Shown here one piece after another: positions 56,102 to 64,000 of a stretch of DNA of 64,000 nucleotides. The stretch's first letter is position 1; every line of letters begins with the position of its first letter. A model generated the notes under the pieces. That model ran no database searches. It had not been told where the DNA came from and was given only the letters and a program-made list of their open reading frames with translations. Position numbers and translations under genes: made by a program. The stretch comes from Streptomyces sp. AC1-42W (GTDB taxonomy: Bacteria > Actinomycetota > Actinomycetes > Streptomycetales > Streptomycetaceae), in the NCBI RefSeq assembly GCF_003248355.1, contig NZ_QKWY01000001.1, positions 3,802,001 to 3,866,000 of the forward strand, written 5' to 3'.

Positions 56102-57547
56102 TCAGCTCACCGACGCACTCCAGCCCTCGCCGGAAGTGACGAACAACGCCCCGTCGTGCAGGCCGACACCGGAGGCGGCCGTGGCCCGGCCCGTCAGGCT
56201 GAGCGCCCCCGGCCCCGCGAACGCGGCCGAGCGCAGCCGGAAGGCGCCGGGCTCGTCGCAGCCGACGGTGCGCAGCCTCCACGGCGACGAGGGGCCTGCC
56301 TCATGCCGGGGCGGCAGGGCGAGTTGGAGCTGTGCCGTGGCCGGTCGGTCGCGGGCCGGGTCGGAGTGGGCAGCCGCCCAGGCCGCCATGACGAGTACCG
56401 CCTGCGCCGGTGGATCGGAGGGGCGGTCCCCGGTGAGCGGCGGAGGCGAGGCTGCGGGAGCCGGCGGAGCGTCGATGAGATCCGAACCGCCCGACCTCTG
56501 AAGTACCGCGGCGCACCAGCGGGCAAGCCCGGGCCCGCCCCGGTCGGCCCAGCCGCGTACGAGGTCACGGAAGGTCGCCTCCCTGGCACGGACGCCGGGC
56601 GTGGACCCCGCGGCCACGATCGCCGATCCGGCCCCCTCGAAGACCCGGCAGAGATCGAGCACGGGTACGCGGTCGGCCCGGTCGGGGTACCGGACGGACC
56701 GGATCGCCCATATCGCGTCACGCAGCAGAAGGGCGGCGACGCGCGCGTCGGCTCCCAACTCCCCGCCCGGCGGCTCCGACCGCTTCGACCGGCCGTCACG
56801 GGGCGGGACAACGGCGTCGGCTCGCCGGCCGGCGGCCGACAGATGCCAGCACCGGTCGTCCCACCGGCACTCACCGCTCGCCGCACGCAGCCGACCACCC
56901 GCGCCGATGCGCACCTCGACGCCGTCCACCAGCGGCCCCAGGGCGACACCGTGCGCATCGGAGGAGTCGAAGACCACATCGGTGACACCATCCAGCCGAA
57001 CGTTCAGCAGCGCGGGGCTTACGGGAGCCTCCTCGGCGACGTCGAATCTGCGGGGGACCGCCAGTTCGAGGAAGCCGTACAGACCCGCTCCCGCCCGCTC
57101 CACCCGAAGAGAGCGAACAGCGGCTGCCCCCAGATCGTAGTCGGGCAGCAACTCGTCCACGGTCCGCCTCGTCACCGGGTACAGCGGAGCCATGACGTGT
57201 CCGAGATAGTCGCGGCCCGGCCGCGGCGGCTCCACGGCGGACAGCAACGACTCCACCCCGTACCCGGCGACGCCCGCCTGCTCACGCATCCACCCGCGCC
57301 GGCGCTCGCCCCATCCCGCCATCCACTCCAGCACCGTCCGCGCCCGCCGCTCACGCTCATCGGCGTCGGCGGAATGGGCGGCCCAGAAGAGGGGGAAGAG
57401 GTTGTTGTCCCACACATTCGCGACAGAGTGGATCGTCTCCCGGTCGTACCGGCGCACATCCGCCGCGGCCTCCGCGATCTGCACCACGGACCGATCCAGC
57501 AGCACCGCCAGCACAGACATGGCCGGAAACTCCACAGGCGTGGTCAT
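56102..57547 (-). CDS. Hypothetical protein (481 residues)
   Basis: Coding frame of normal bias, soluble, with no signal peptide or membrane helix. The N-terminal third is helical and Trp-rich (VANVWDNNLFPLFWAAHSAD, EWMAGWGERRRGWMREQAG). The middle has beta-type stretches (LLNVRLDGVTDVVFDSSDAH, VEVRIGAGGRLRAASGECRW), then a Pro-rich segment. I do not recognise a family. It is upstream of crtI on the same strand but 113 bp away with unrelated composition, so not obviously part of the carotenoid operon. Confidence 0.7.
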   Translation of the reverse strand: MTTPVEFPAMSVLAVLLDRSVVQIAEAAADVRRYDRETIHSVANVWDNNLFPLFWAAHSADADERERRARTVLEWMAGWGERRRGWMREQAGVAGYGVESLLSAVEPPRPGRDYLGHVMAPLYPVTRRTVDELLPDYDLGAAAVRSLRVERAGAGLYGFLELAVPRRFDVAEEAPVSPALLNVRLDGVTDVVFDSSDAHGVALGPLVDGVEVRIGAGGRLRAASGECRWDDRCWHLSAAGRRADAVVPPRDGRSKRSEPPGGELGADARVAALLLRDAIWAIRSVRYPDRADRVPVLDLCRVFEGAGSAIVAAGSTPGVRAREATFRDLVRGWADRGGPGLARWCAAVLQRSGGSDLIDAPPAPAASPPPLTGDRPSDPPAQAVLVMAAWAAAHSDPARDRPATAQLQLALPPRHEAGPSSPWRLRTVGCDEPGAFRLRSAAFAGPGALSLTGRATAASGVGLHDGALFVTSGEGWSASVS

Positions 57548-57622
57548 ACGCCGATCGTCGCACGGGACAAGGGCGGTGGACCGGCGGCCGGTTCGGGCGG
57601 CCGCCCGCTCTCACATCCGCTC

Positions 57623-58369
57623 TCACATCCGGGACCTGAGTACGTCGACCTCGCAGCCCGGCGCGAACGGATCGAAGCCGTGCTCGACCAGCCAGCGAAC
57701 CGCCAGCAGGCTGCGCAACGACCACCAGGCGCGGATGACGTCCAAATCGACGTCCGTGCCGTAACCGGCAAGGAGGTCGTCGAGGTGTTCCTCGTGACCG
57801 AGTGCGAAGGTGGCGAGGTCGTACAACGCGTCGCCCCGGCCGGCCTCGGACCAGTCGATGATGCCGGTGACCTCGTCACCGTCGAAGAAGACGTGCGCGA
57901 TCTGCAGGTCGCCGTGTGTGAACGCCGGTGTCCACGGCCGCAGCGCGGCCGCGGCGACCTGACGGTTGCGGGCGACCAGGTCGGCGGGCAGCAGGCCGTT
58001 CGCCACGAGCAACCCGCACTCCGCGTCGAGTTCCGCCTCCAGCGCGTCGACGCTCCGGCCGGCCCGCCCGGTCCAGGACGGCGGCGGCGCGTCGTGCAGC
58101 TTCCGGATGGCGGCGCCCGCCGCGCGCCACGCCGCCGGCGACCCGGTCGCCGGCTCACCGAGCCGTCCGAGCGTGGTTCCCGGCACCGCGGAGATCGCGA
58201 GCACGGGCGGCCTGCGCCACAGAACCTCCGGGGTCGGCACCGGCGCCAGGGCCATCGCCTCGACCTCGACGTCGATGCGTTCCCGGTCGGCGTCCACCTT
58301 CAGGAACACGTCCCCGACACGCAGCGTCGCACGTTCGGAATGAGCGACGACGACTGTGACTTCATCCAT
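57623..58369 (-). CDS. Aminoglycoside-phosphotransferase-family kinase
   Basis: 248 residues with the APH/choline-kinase fold. RVGDVFLKVDADRERIDVEV holds the ATP-binding Lys (about 24) and Glu. FTHGDLQIAHVFFDGDEVTG contains the catalytic Asp (HGDLQxxHV, about 150). GIIDWSEAGRGDALYDLA carries the metal-binding Asp. It resembles stand-alone small-molecule kinases seen throughout Streptomyces. Resistance to an aminoglycoside is possible but not implied by sequence. The ATG at 58369 is chosen because the longer frame upstream lacks coding character. Confidence 0.88.
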   Translation of the reverse strand: MDEVTVVVAHSERATLRVGDVFLKVDADRERIDVEVEAMALAPVPTPEVLWRRPPVLAISAVPGTTLGRLGEPATGSPAAWRAAGAAIRKLHDAPPPSWTGRAGRSVDALEAELDAECGLLVANGLLPADLVARNRQVAAAALRPWTPAFTHGDLQIAHVFFDGDEVTGIIDWSEAGRGDALYDLATFALGHEEHLDDLLAGYGTDVDLDVIRAWWSLRSLLAVRWLVEHGFDPFAPGCEVDVLRSRM

Positions 58370-58592
58370 GGCCGACCAGTATCCCCGAGCCGATCGACCC
58401 GTTCGCGCGTTGCACCAACCGGCCCAACGCCGGTCGCCCGGCCGGGTCCGGGGGGCGAGGCTGCTGCGCAGGCGCGGCGATTCCGTGCCGTCGTCCCAGC
58501 CGTCCCGGAAGCGGGGGATCGCCCATGCCGTCCGTACTCTCCCCCGACAGCGGGGCGGGACGAGCCGCCGTGCGCGGCCGCGGGTAGGCGCC

Positions 58593-59432
58593 GTGGCGGA
58601 GACGGGCACGGAACGGGACGACGAGCACGACGCCCGGTCGGCCGACCGCAGAGGCGGTCCCGGGCACACGGTGCTGGTGGCGGTGGCCCTCGCGGTGCCG
58701 GTCACGAAGGTCGCGTACACGGTCGGAGGCGGCGCCGCCGCCCGTGACGTGTTCGTCGGCATGGAGCCCGCCAACTGGCCCGACGTCCTGATCGGCATGG
58801 TCCTCACCGACCCGCTGCTCGCCTCCGTACTGGCCGTTGTCGTCTCCCGCGTCGTCTTCGCCCTCTTCGCGGCACGCGGCGCCATTCCCGTCCAGGGAGG
58901 GTTCCTCCGTGCGCTCCAGCGGGTGGCGCTCACGGCCGTCAGCCCGGCCGCGATGGGAGTGGTGGTCGCCGGCTTCTTCGGCCCCTGGTGGGGGCTCGGT
59001 ACGGCGCTCGCCGCGTACGCGCTGCGCAAGGGTGTCGTGGTGGAGTACCGCACCGGCAGACGCCACCCGCACGCACACCCCGGGCACCGGCGTACGCCCG
59101 CCTCGGGATCGCACCGGGAGGCCCGCCGCTACCGGCCGTCGCCGGCATTGCGCCGGGCGGCGGCCCTGGAGCAGTGGGCGGCCCTCGTCCTGACAACCGT
59201 CGTACTCCCGGTCCTGTTCTTCGTCGCCGCCCTGGACGGCCGGGCCTGGACCTCGATCGTCCGGTGCCAGGTCACCGCCGGCACGCAGACCGCGAGCTAC
59301 CGTCTCATCGAACTCAGCCGCAAGGGCAACGGAATCGTCGGCTGGAACCTGGACACCGACGAGATCACCAACGGCGACGCGTGCACGGGCGAGGAGAGCC
59401 TCTACGTACGCGAACCGTGGTGGCGCCGCTGA
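58593..59432 (+). CDS. Hypothetical membrane protein
   Basis: 279 residues with four or five membrane helices: TVLVAVALAVPVTKVAYTVG, MVLTDPLLASVLAVVVSRVV, ALTAVSPAAMGVVVAGFFGP, and LVLTTVVLPVLFFVAALDGR. A basic loop (about residues 165-200) follows. The C terminus, after the last helix, is polar with two Cys (VRCQVTA, GDACTGEE) and may be outside the cell. GTG 58593 is taken as start. The frame is open further upstream, but that part is Arg-rich and non-coding in appearance. Family not recognised. Confidence 0.65.
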   Translation: MAETGTERDDEHDARSADRRGGPGHTVLVAVALAVPVTKVAYTVGGGAAARDVFVGMEPANWPDVLIGMVLTDPLLASVLAVVVSRVVFALFAARGAIPVQGGFLRALQRVALTAVSPAAMGVVVAGFFGPWWGLGTALAAYALRKGVVVEYRTGRRHPHAHPGHRRTPASGSHREARRYRPSPALRRAAALEQWAALVLTTVVLPVLFFVAALDGRAWTSIVRCQVTAGTQTASYRLIELSRKGNGIVGWNLDTDEITNGDACTGEESLYVREPWWRR

Positions 59433-59510
59433 GCACCGGCCGTCGCGGTACCGCGCCGCTGAGTACGCGTACTCATGCACATCCTGTACATGACCGGAAA
59501 GCTCGGGGCC

Positions 59511-59933
59511 ATGAAATCGAGCAAAGCGACACTCGTAGCCCTGCATCTCTTCCTGATCTGGGTGCTGATGACGTTCGCGGCGCCGATTCTCGGCCTGGTC
59601 CTGCTGGGCATCGCATGGGACGGGGGAGCGGCCGCGTTCATGGTCCTTCTCGTCATGCTGGCCGTGGTCCTCGGCCTGCTGAACCTGATCGGTCTGCTGG
59701 TGGACGGAGTGGTTCCGTTGAGCGGCTCCGCCCCGCGGCGGCTGAGCTGGTCGGTGCTGGTGCTGGTCCTCGGCTCACTCGGGCTCTACGCCGGCGCGAC
59801 GCTGCTCGGCCGCGTCGGCCCGAGCGGTGGATTCGTATCGATCGCCCAGGTCGGGCTTCCGTACGCCCTCGCCGCCGCCCTCCTGGTCCCGAACCGGTGG
59901 CAACGCCTCCGGAGCGCCGGCCGCACGTCCTGA
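59511..59933 (+). CDS. Small four-helix membrane protein
   Basis: 140 residues, almost all membrane-embedded: TLVALHLFLIWVLMTFAAPI and LGLVLLGIAW, AAFMVLLVMLAVVLGLLNLI, WSVLVLVLGSLGLYAGATLL, and a last helix near VGLPYALAAALLVP. It has a short basic C terminus (NRWQRLRSAGR). Of several in-frame ATGs (59475, 59490, 59511), the last starts just before the first helix, and GGAAAG lies upstream. Function unknown. No operon partner, although it follows another membrane protein by about 80 bp. Confidence 0.65.
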   Translation: MKSSKATLVALHLFLIWVLMTFAAPILGLVLLGIAWDGGAAAFMVLLVMLAVVLGLLNLIGLLVDGVVPLSGSAPRRLSWSVLVLVLGSLGLYAGATLLGRVGPSGGFVSIAQVGLPYALAAALLVPNRWQRLRSAGRTS

Positions 59934-60181
59934 CGACCCCTGATGCGGGAAAGGCGGAAACCGCTCCCGGCCGCCCCGACCCGTCGCGTGCCTGTGCCCC
60001 GCCTGGGACGATCCTGTGTCATTCGCACTCCATAGTCTGAGGTGGGCGCCGGGGAACGCCTCGTTGTCGGACCACCGTCACCGGGTCTCCCCGACGCGCT
60101 CGGTCGCAAGGCCGGGGGCTTCGTCCAGTTTTCGTACGTTCCGGCTGTCGCTCAGCACAGCCCCACGCGAGTTAGGCCAAC

Positions 60182-60838
60182 ATGACACACAAGGGACGCA
60201 TAGTCTTCGCAGCCGCCGCCCTCACCGCCCTGAGCCTCGGGCTCACGGCCTGCAACGACGGCGACGACTCGGCGTCGGTGAAGGAATCGCCCTCCGCCTC
60301 CGCCCCGGCCTCGGCCTCGGCTTCTCCGAGCAGCGAGAGCAGCCCGTCCGCGGAGCCGAGCGAGGAATCCACCCCCGCGCCCAGCGGTGACGTGGCCGCG
60401 CCGGGCGCGAAGCTCAAGGTCGGCGAGCGCGCGATCCTGCCGTTCAAGTACGGCACCTCCAAGAAGGGCACCGTCGCCGTCACGGTCACGGCCATCGAGA
60501 AGGGCGCCGAGGCCGACATGGCCCCCTTCGGTGACAAGGCGAAGGGCATGACGCCCTACTACATCCGCATGAAGGTGGAGAACGTCGGCGGCACCGACCT
60601 GTCCTACTCGTCGCTGAGGCTGCGCGGCAAGCTGGCGGGCGGCGGCCCCACGGGCGTCATCCTGATCGGCGACCTGCCGGGCAAGTGCGACAGCGAATCG
60701 GCCCCCCGCGACTTCAACACCAAGGGCGCCTCGTACGAGACCTGCTCGCTCAGCGCCACGAAGACCGGCCCCATCGACGTCGCCTCGTTCGAGGAGGGCG
60801 ACGAATACCGCGACAACCCGGTCCTCTGGAGCAACTGA
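60182..60838 (+). CDS. Lipoprotein with DUF4352-like immunoglobulin fold
   Basis: 218 residues. Signal peptide with lipobox LGLTAC (Cys near 24), then a Ser/Pro/Glu-rich linker (about 30-72). The globular part (about 80-218) begins KVGERAILPFKYGTSKKGTV and includes YYIRMKVENVGGTDLSYSSL, the pattern of DUF4352/telomeric-type Ig-like domains found in exported actinobacterial lipoproteins. Two Cys (GKCDSE and YETCSLS) may form a disulfide. Function unknown. A very strong terminator follows, so it is probably expressed alone. The 250-bp gap upstream should contain its promoter. Confidence 0.82.
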   Translation: MTHKGRIVFAAAALTALSLGLTACNDGDDSASVKESPSASAPASASASPSSESSPSAEPSEESTPAPSGDVAAPGAKLKVGERAILPFKYGTSKKGTVAVTVTAIEKGAEADMAPFGDKAKGMTPYYIRMKVENVGGTDLSYSSLRLRGKLAGGGPTGVILIGDLPGKCDSESAPRDFNTKGASYETCSLSATKTGPIDVASFEEGDEYRDNPVLWSN

Positions 60839-60867
60839 TTCCCTTCCGCGTCACGCGGGCCGGACCA

Positions 60868-60912
60868 CCGCAGGCCGGGCATTCCGTCATCGACGGAATG
60901 CCCGGCCTGCGG
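60868..60912 (+). terminator. Strong intrinsic terminator
   Basis: A 21-bp perfect stem (left arm begins CCGCAGGCCGGGCATTCCGT) closes on a 3-base loop and is followed within 15 bases by a run of five T. This is the clearest terminator in the window. Confidence 0.92.
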
Positions 60913-60944
60913 TAATTTCATCCCTTTTTGGTGTCCTCAATCCA

Positions 60945-60968
60945 CGAATTGCAAAATTCTTCAATTCG
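60945..60968. promoter_or_regulatory. AT-rich operator candidate upstream of the ArsR/SulP operon
   Basis: CGAATTG (60945-60951) and its inverse CAATTCG (60962-60968) flank a 10-base AT-rich spacer in an otherwise GC-rich genome, about 80 bp before the ArsR-family gene. The size and composition suit an ArsR-type dimer site, so autoregulation is likely. Confidence 0.55.
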
Positions 60969-61049
60969 CTACATGATGTGCTAGCCGTGTCCGTAGGTAG
61001 CCGCGGGCACGGCTTCGGGCGACGCCCCAGGCGTCCGGGGTGGTGAGGA

Positions 61050-61403
61050 GTGACCGCGACCGTGCCGGTTCCGCTGTATCAGGCCAAGGCCGAGTTCTTC
61101 CGGATGCTCGGGCACCCGGTCCGCATCCGCGTGCTGGAGCTGCTGCAGGACGGGCCGATGCCGGTACGCGATCTGCTCACCGCGATCGAGGTGGAACCCT
61201 CGGCGCTCTCCCAGCAGCTGGCGGTGCTGCGCCGGTCGGGCATCGTGGTCTCCACGCGGGAGGGCTCGACCGTGGTCTACAAACTGGCGGGCGGCGACGT
61301 GGCCGATCTGATGCGGGCCGCACGGCGCATCCTCACCGAAATGCTGGCCGGCCAGACCGAGCTCCTGGAGGAACTGCGGGGAGCCGAGGACGCCGCGCGG
61401 TGA
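61050..61403 (+). CDS. ArsR-family winged-helix regulator without cysteines
   Basis: 117 residues. LGHPVRIRVLELLQDGPMPV, RDLLTAIEVEPSALSQQLAV and LRRSGIVVSTREGSTVVYKL form the ArsR-type winged helix (about 20-90). There is no cysteine in the protein, so it cannot be a thiolate metal sensor like ArsR or CmtR. A different signal must be used. GTG 61050 follows GTGAGGAG. Its TGA overlaps the GTG start of the SulP gene. Probable autorepressor of the anion-transport operon. Confidence 0.88.
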   Translation: MTATVPVPLYQAKAEFFRMLGHPVRIRVLELLQDGPMPVRDLLTAIEVEPSALSQQLAVLRRSGIVVSTREGSTVVYKLAGGDVADLMRAARRILTEMLAGQTELLEELRGAEDAAR

Positions 61404-63115
61404 ATACGTTCGTCGCCCGGTCCTGGCACCGGGTCTCCGCCCTGCTCCCCGCCCGCGCCGACTTCGCCGTCATGGCCCGCACCCCGCGCCGCGACCTGCT
61501 CGCCGGACTCACCGTCGCCATCGTGGCACTGCCGCTCGCGCTGGGCTTCGGCGTCTCCTCCGGCCTGGGCGCGGAGGCCGGGCTGGCGACCGCCGTGGTG
61601 GCGGGCGCGCTCGCCGCCCTCTTCGGCGGCTCCAACCTCCAGGTCTCCGGGCCGACCGGCGCGATGACGGTGGTGCTGGTGCCGATCGTCGCCCAGTACG
61701 GCCCCGGCGGGGTTCTGACGGTCGGACTCATGGCCGGACTCCTGCTCATCGGCCTGGCGCTGCTGAGGGCCGGCCGATACATGAAGTACATCCCGGCCCC
61801 GGTGGTCGAGGGCTTCACCCTGGGCATCGCGTGCATCATCGGCCTGCAACAGGTGCCGAACGCGCTGGGCGTGGCCGAACCGGAGGACGACAAGGTCCTG
61901 GTGGCCGCCTGGCACGCGGCCGGCGAGTTCGCCCGCACCCCCAACTGGACGGCCGTGACCCTCGCGCTGGGCGTGGCGGCGGTCATGCTGATCGGCGCCC
62001 GCCTGCGCCCCGCCGTCCCGTTCTCCATCCTCGCGGTGATCGCCGCCACGTCGGCGGCCCAGCTCTTCGACCTGGACGACGCCGCCCCGATCGGCGCGTT
62101 GCCCTCCGGACTGCCCGCACCCTCGCTCGCCTTCCTCGACCTGTCCACGCTGGGCTCGCTCCTCGCACCTGCCATCGCGGTCGCCGCCCTGGCGGCGCTG
62201 GAGTCGCTGCTGTCGGCGACCGTCGCGGACGGCATGACGGTGGGCCAGCAGCACGACCCGGACAAGGAACTGTTCGGCCAAGGCATCGCGAACCTGGCCG
62301 CGCCGCTGTTCGGCGGTGTGCCCGCCACCGCGGCGATCGCCCGGACCGCCGTCAACGTGCGCACCGGCGCGGGCTCGCGGCTGGCCGCGCTCACCCACGC
62401 CGCCGTGCTGGCCGTCATCGTCTTCGCCGCCGCGCCCCTCGTCTCCAAGATCCCGCTCGCCGCGCTGGCCGGGGTGCTGCTGGCCACCGCGATCCGCATG
62501 GTGGAGGTCGGAGCGCTGCGGGCGATGGCGCGGGCCACCCGCTCGGACGCCGCCGTGCTCATCCTGACCGCCCTCGCCACGCTCGCCCTGGACCTCGTCT
62601 ACGCGGTCATCATCGGCCTGGCCGTGGCCGGGGCGCTGGCGCTGCGGGCGGTGGCCGGCCAGGCGCGCATGGACCGGGTCGACTTCCGCGCGGACCTGCC
62701 CGCCGGGCACAGCGACGAGGAACACGCCCTGCTGGCCGAGCACATAGTGGCCTACCGGATCGACGGCCCGCTGTTCTTCGCCGGCGCCCACCGCTTCCTG
62801 CTGGAGCTGTCCGAGGTGTCCGGCGTACGGGTCGTGATCCTGCGGATGTCGCGGGTCTCGACGATGGACGCCACCGGGGCCCTGGTCCTCAAGGACGCGG
62901 TGCAGAAGCTGAACCGGCGCGGCATCGCCGTACTCGTGTCCGGCGTACGCCCCGGTCAGCGCCGGGCCCTGGAGTCGGTCGGCGCGCTCGACCTGCTGCG
63001 GCGCGACGGCCGGGAGTACGCCACCCCGGCGGAGGCCGTCGCCGGGGCCCGCACCCACCTCCACCGGGAGGGGCTGCTGTCCGCCGGCCCCGTGTGCGAA
63101 GGGGCCGGCCGATGA
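61400..63115 (+). CDS. SulP family anion transporter with STAS domain
   Basis: 571 residues. The N-terminal transport domain has 10 or more helices and the SulP signatures VAIVALPLALGFGVSSGLGA, SNLQVSGPTGAMTVVLVPIV and ESLLSATVADGMTVGQQHDP. The C-terminal STAS domain (about 440-555) contains VVILRMSRVSTMDATGALVL. Members carry sulfate, bicarbonate or similar anions across the membrane. The GTG start overlaps the regulator stop (GTGA), and the stop overlaps the next ATG (ATGA). The specific anion cannot be told from sequence. No carbonic anhydrase or sulfate-assimilation gene adjoins. Confidence 0.9.
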   Translation: MNTFVARSWHRVSALLPARADFAVMARTPRRDLLAGLTVAIVALPLALGFGVSSGLGAEAGLATAVVAGALAALFGGSNLQVSGPTGAMTVVLVPIVAQYGPGGVLTVGLMAGLLLIGLALLRAGRYMKYIPAPVVEGFTLGIACIIGLQQVPNALGVAEPEDDKVLVAAWHAAGEFARTPNWTAVTLALGVAAVMLIGARLRPAVPFSILAVIAATSAAQLFDLDDAAPIGALPSGLPAPSLAFLDLSTLGSLLAPAIAVAALAALESLLSATVADGMTVGQQHDPDKELFGQGIANLAAPLFGGVPATAAIARTAVNVRTGAGSRLAALTHAAVLAVIVFAAAPLVSKIPLAALAGVLLATAIRMVEVGALRAMARATRSDAAVLILTALATLALDLVYAVIIGLAVAGALALRAVAGQARMDRVDFRADLPAGHSDEEHALLAEHIVAYRIDGPLFFAGAHRFLLELSEVSGVRVVILRMSRVSTMDATGALVLKDAVQKLNRRGIAVLVSGVRPGQRRALESVGALDLLRRDGREYATPAEAVAGARTHLHREGLLSAGPVCEGAGR

Positions 63116-63525
63116 ACGACCCCGTCCGCAGCATGATCGACGTACCCGGAAGCGAAGCACTGTGGCTGCTCGGCGGCTGCGGCCACGGCAGCCTGGTGTT
63201 CGTCCAGCACGAGACGCCCGTCCTCCGCCCGGCCGTGCACGTCCTGGAGTACGGGCAGCTCGTCATCCGTACGCCCGCGCAGGCCTCCGCCCTGGAGCGC
63301 CGCCCCGTGCTCACGTACCACGCGCAGACGGTCGGGGCGCCGGGCGGCCAGGGCTGGAACGTCACCGCCACCGGCCCGGCCGGGCTCATCACCGACCCGG
63401 ACGAGGCGGCGCACTACCGCCGTACGCTGCCCGGCTGGACGTACGGCCCGCACGACACCCTGCTCCGCATCCGCCCGCAGACCGTGAGCGGCTTCCGCCT
63501 GGAGCGTACGGAGGCGGGCCGGTGA
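63112..63525 (+). CDS. Pyridoxamine-5'-phosphate-oxidase-fold (flavin-binding-like) protein
   Basis: 137 residues resembling the small PPOX/flavin-reductase-like split-barrel proteins of Streptomyces. Features include GHGSLVFVQHETPVLRPAVH, then LVIRTP, a cofactor-binding-type stretch, and GWNVTATGPAGLITDPDEA. Members bind FMN, F420 or heme, or none. ATG overlaps the SulP stop and its own stop overlaps the next GTG, so it belongs to a strictly coupled operon. The biochemical role is unknown. Confidence 0.75.
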   Translation: MNDPVRSMIDVPGSEALWLLGGCGHGSLVFVQHETPVLRPAVHVLEYGQLVIRTPAQASALERRPVLTYHAQTVGAPGGQGWNVTATGPAGLITDPDEAAHYRRTLPGWTYGPHDTLLRIRPQTVSGFRLERTEAGR

Positions 63526-63941
63526 ACCCCCGACTGGAGACCCTTCCGCTGCGCCATGTGCTGACGCTGCCCACGATGGGCGCGGCGGTCCGCATCGCCC
63601 GCGAGACCACGGAACAGGTTCTGGCCGAGTGGGGCATCAACCGAGGCCACCCCGCCGTCGATCCTGCCCTGCTGATCCTGTCCGAACTGGTGGCCAACGG
63701 CGTCCAGCACGCCGCCGCCCTGTCGCCGAACCTCACGGTCATCTACGCGGCCGGCGCGCACACGTTCGCCTTCGGCGTCCACGACCGACACCCCCATCAG
63801 CCCGCCCTCCGCTCCTCGCTCACCGAGACCGGCGGCCTGGGCACGGTGATGGAACTGACCCTGGGGCTGGGCGGTACGGCTGTCATCCGCGGCGACGCGG
63901 ACGGCAAGGGCAAGAGCATCTGGATCACCCTCCCCCTGTAG
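63522..63941 (+). CDS. RsbW-like serine kinase / ATP-binding protein
   Basis: 139 residues with the GHKL ATPase fold of anti-sigma kinases. LLILSELVANGVQHAAALSP (N-box, about 50-70) has the catalytic Glu and Asn. FGVHDRHPHQPALRSS is a G1-like box, and TGGLGTVMELTLGLGG the glycine-rich end. Such proteins bind a sigma factor or phosphorylate a STAS antagonist. GTG 63522 overlaps the preceding stop (GTGA). It is the last gene of the ArsR-SulP-PPOX operon. A STAS protein occurs at 32503, but linkage is speculative. Confidence 0.85.
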   Translation: MNPRLETLPLRHVLTLPTMGAAVRIARETTEQVLAEWGINRGHPAVDPALLILSELVANGVQHAAALSPNLTVIYAAGAHTFAFGVHDRHPHQPALRSSLTETGGLGTVMELTLGLGGTAVIRGDADGKGKSIWITLPL

Positions 63942-63978
63942 AAGCCCGTCAGAAACAAGGCAAGGAAGCAACAACCTC

Positions 63979-64000
63979 ATGAGCGACGACACCCAGCCGC
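63979..64000 (+). CDS. Start of a truncated gene at the window edge
   Basis: ATG at 63979 with an AAGGAAG ribosome site 10 bases upstream. The visible residues are MSDDTQP. It follows the RsbW-like gene by 37 bp. Nothing more can be said. Confidence 0.5.

Noticed and set aside
1..64000. CRISPR arrays, insertion sequences, prophage or integration sites
   Set aside because: No regularly spaced repeats, transposase, integrase or phage structural genes were seen on either strand.

Overview
The window is about 72 percent or more G+C by eye, with strong third-position GC bias, GTG starts, ATGA/GTGA stop-start overlaps and probable leaderless transcripts. Gene content is typical of a Streptomyces chromosome: a lanthipeptide locus, an isorenieratene-type carotenoid locus, a CebR-box glycosidase, and many TetR, VOC and alpha/beta hydrolase genes. 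I see no insertion sequence, integrase, CRISPR array, rRNA operon or origin.

Left part (1-14.4 kb). DUF6153 and DUF305 proteins, DUF5713, and a VOC protein behind a short palindrome. Then comes a minus-strand 766-residue protein of unknown function whose ATG lies three bases after a tRNA-like cloverleaf with an abnormal T-loop. Next are a macro-domain protein, an unknown 328-residue protein, an HSP90-family ATPase and a 976-residue repeat protein. A TetR/hydrolase pair shares an operator with GAGTACTG half-sites, followed by DUF4287 and an NmrA-like reductase driven by a MerR/SoxR-type promoter (19-bp spacer).

Centre-left (14.5-32.5 kb). A minus-strand operon encodes a polyunsaturated-fatty-acid-synthase-like multienzyme: a thioester-reductase-like SDR, an enoyl reductase (PfaD-like), a KS-AT-ACP-KR-DH protein with only one ACP (PfaA-like), and a KS-CLF-AT-multi-DH protein (PfaC-like). 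Divergent to it is a wax-ester-synthase/DGAT-family acyltransferase and a small secreted four-cysteine protein. The set suggests a specialised lipid that is built iteratively, possibly released by reduction, and possibly esterified. This is the best candidate for an undescribed system here.

Centre (32.5-44.3 kb). A STAS protein and a winged-helix protein precede a class IV lanthipeptide locus: a LanL-type synthetase with the zinc ligands intact, a 52-residue precursor of the venezuelin/streptocollin type, and a two-gene ABC exporter. After it lie another transporter-like membrane protein, a hydrolase with a 17-codon upstream ORF, an Imm5-like protein, the 3' scar of a serine-hydrolase gene, a VOC protein, and a lone ketosynthase divergent from a TetR regulator with paired TTGTAT-N3-ATACAA operators.

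Right part (44.3-64 kb). A carotenoid locus contains a geranylgeranyl-reductase-like flavoprotein, crtE, crtY, crtU, a Rieske DUF5914 protein, crtB and crtI. It is interrupted by a secreted glycosidase-FN3-CBM2 enzyme under a perfect CebR box. crtY and crtU are joined by short ATGA-coupled ORFs where related clusters carry crtT. Two hypothetical proteins, a phosphotransferase, two membrane proteins and a lipoprotein follow. Last is a tightly overlapping operon of an ArsR-family regulator, a SulP transporter, a PPOX-fold protein and an RsbW-like ATPase. The window ends inside the start of another gene.
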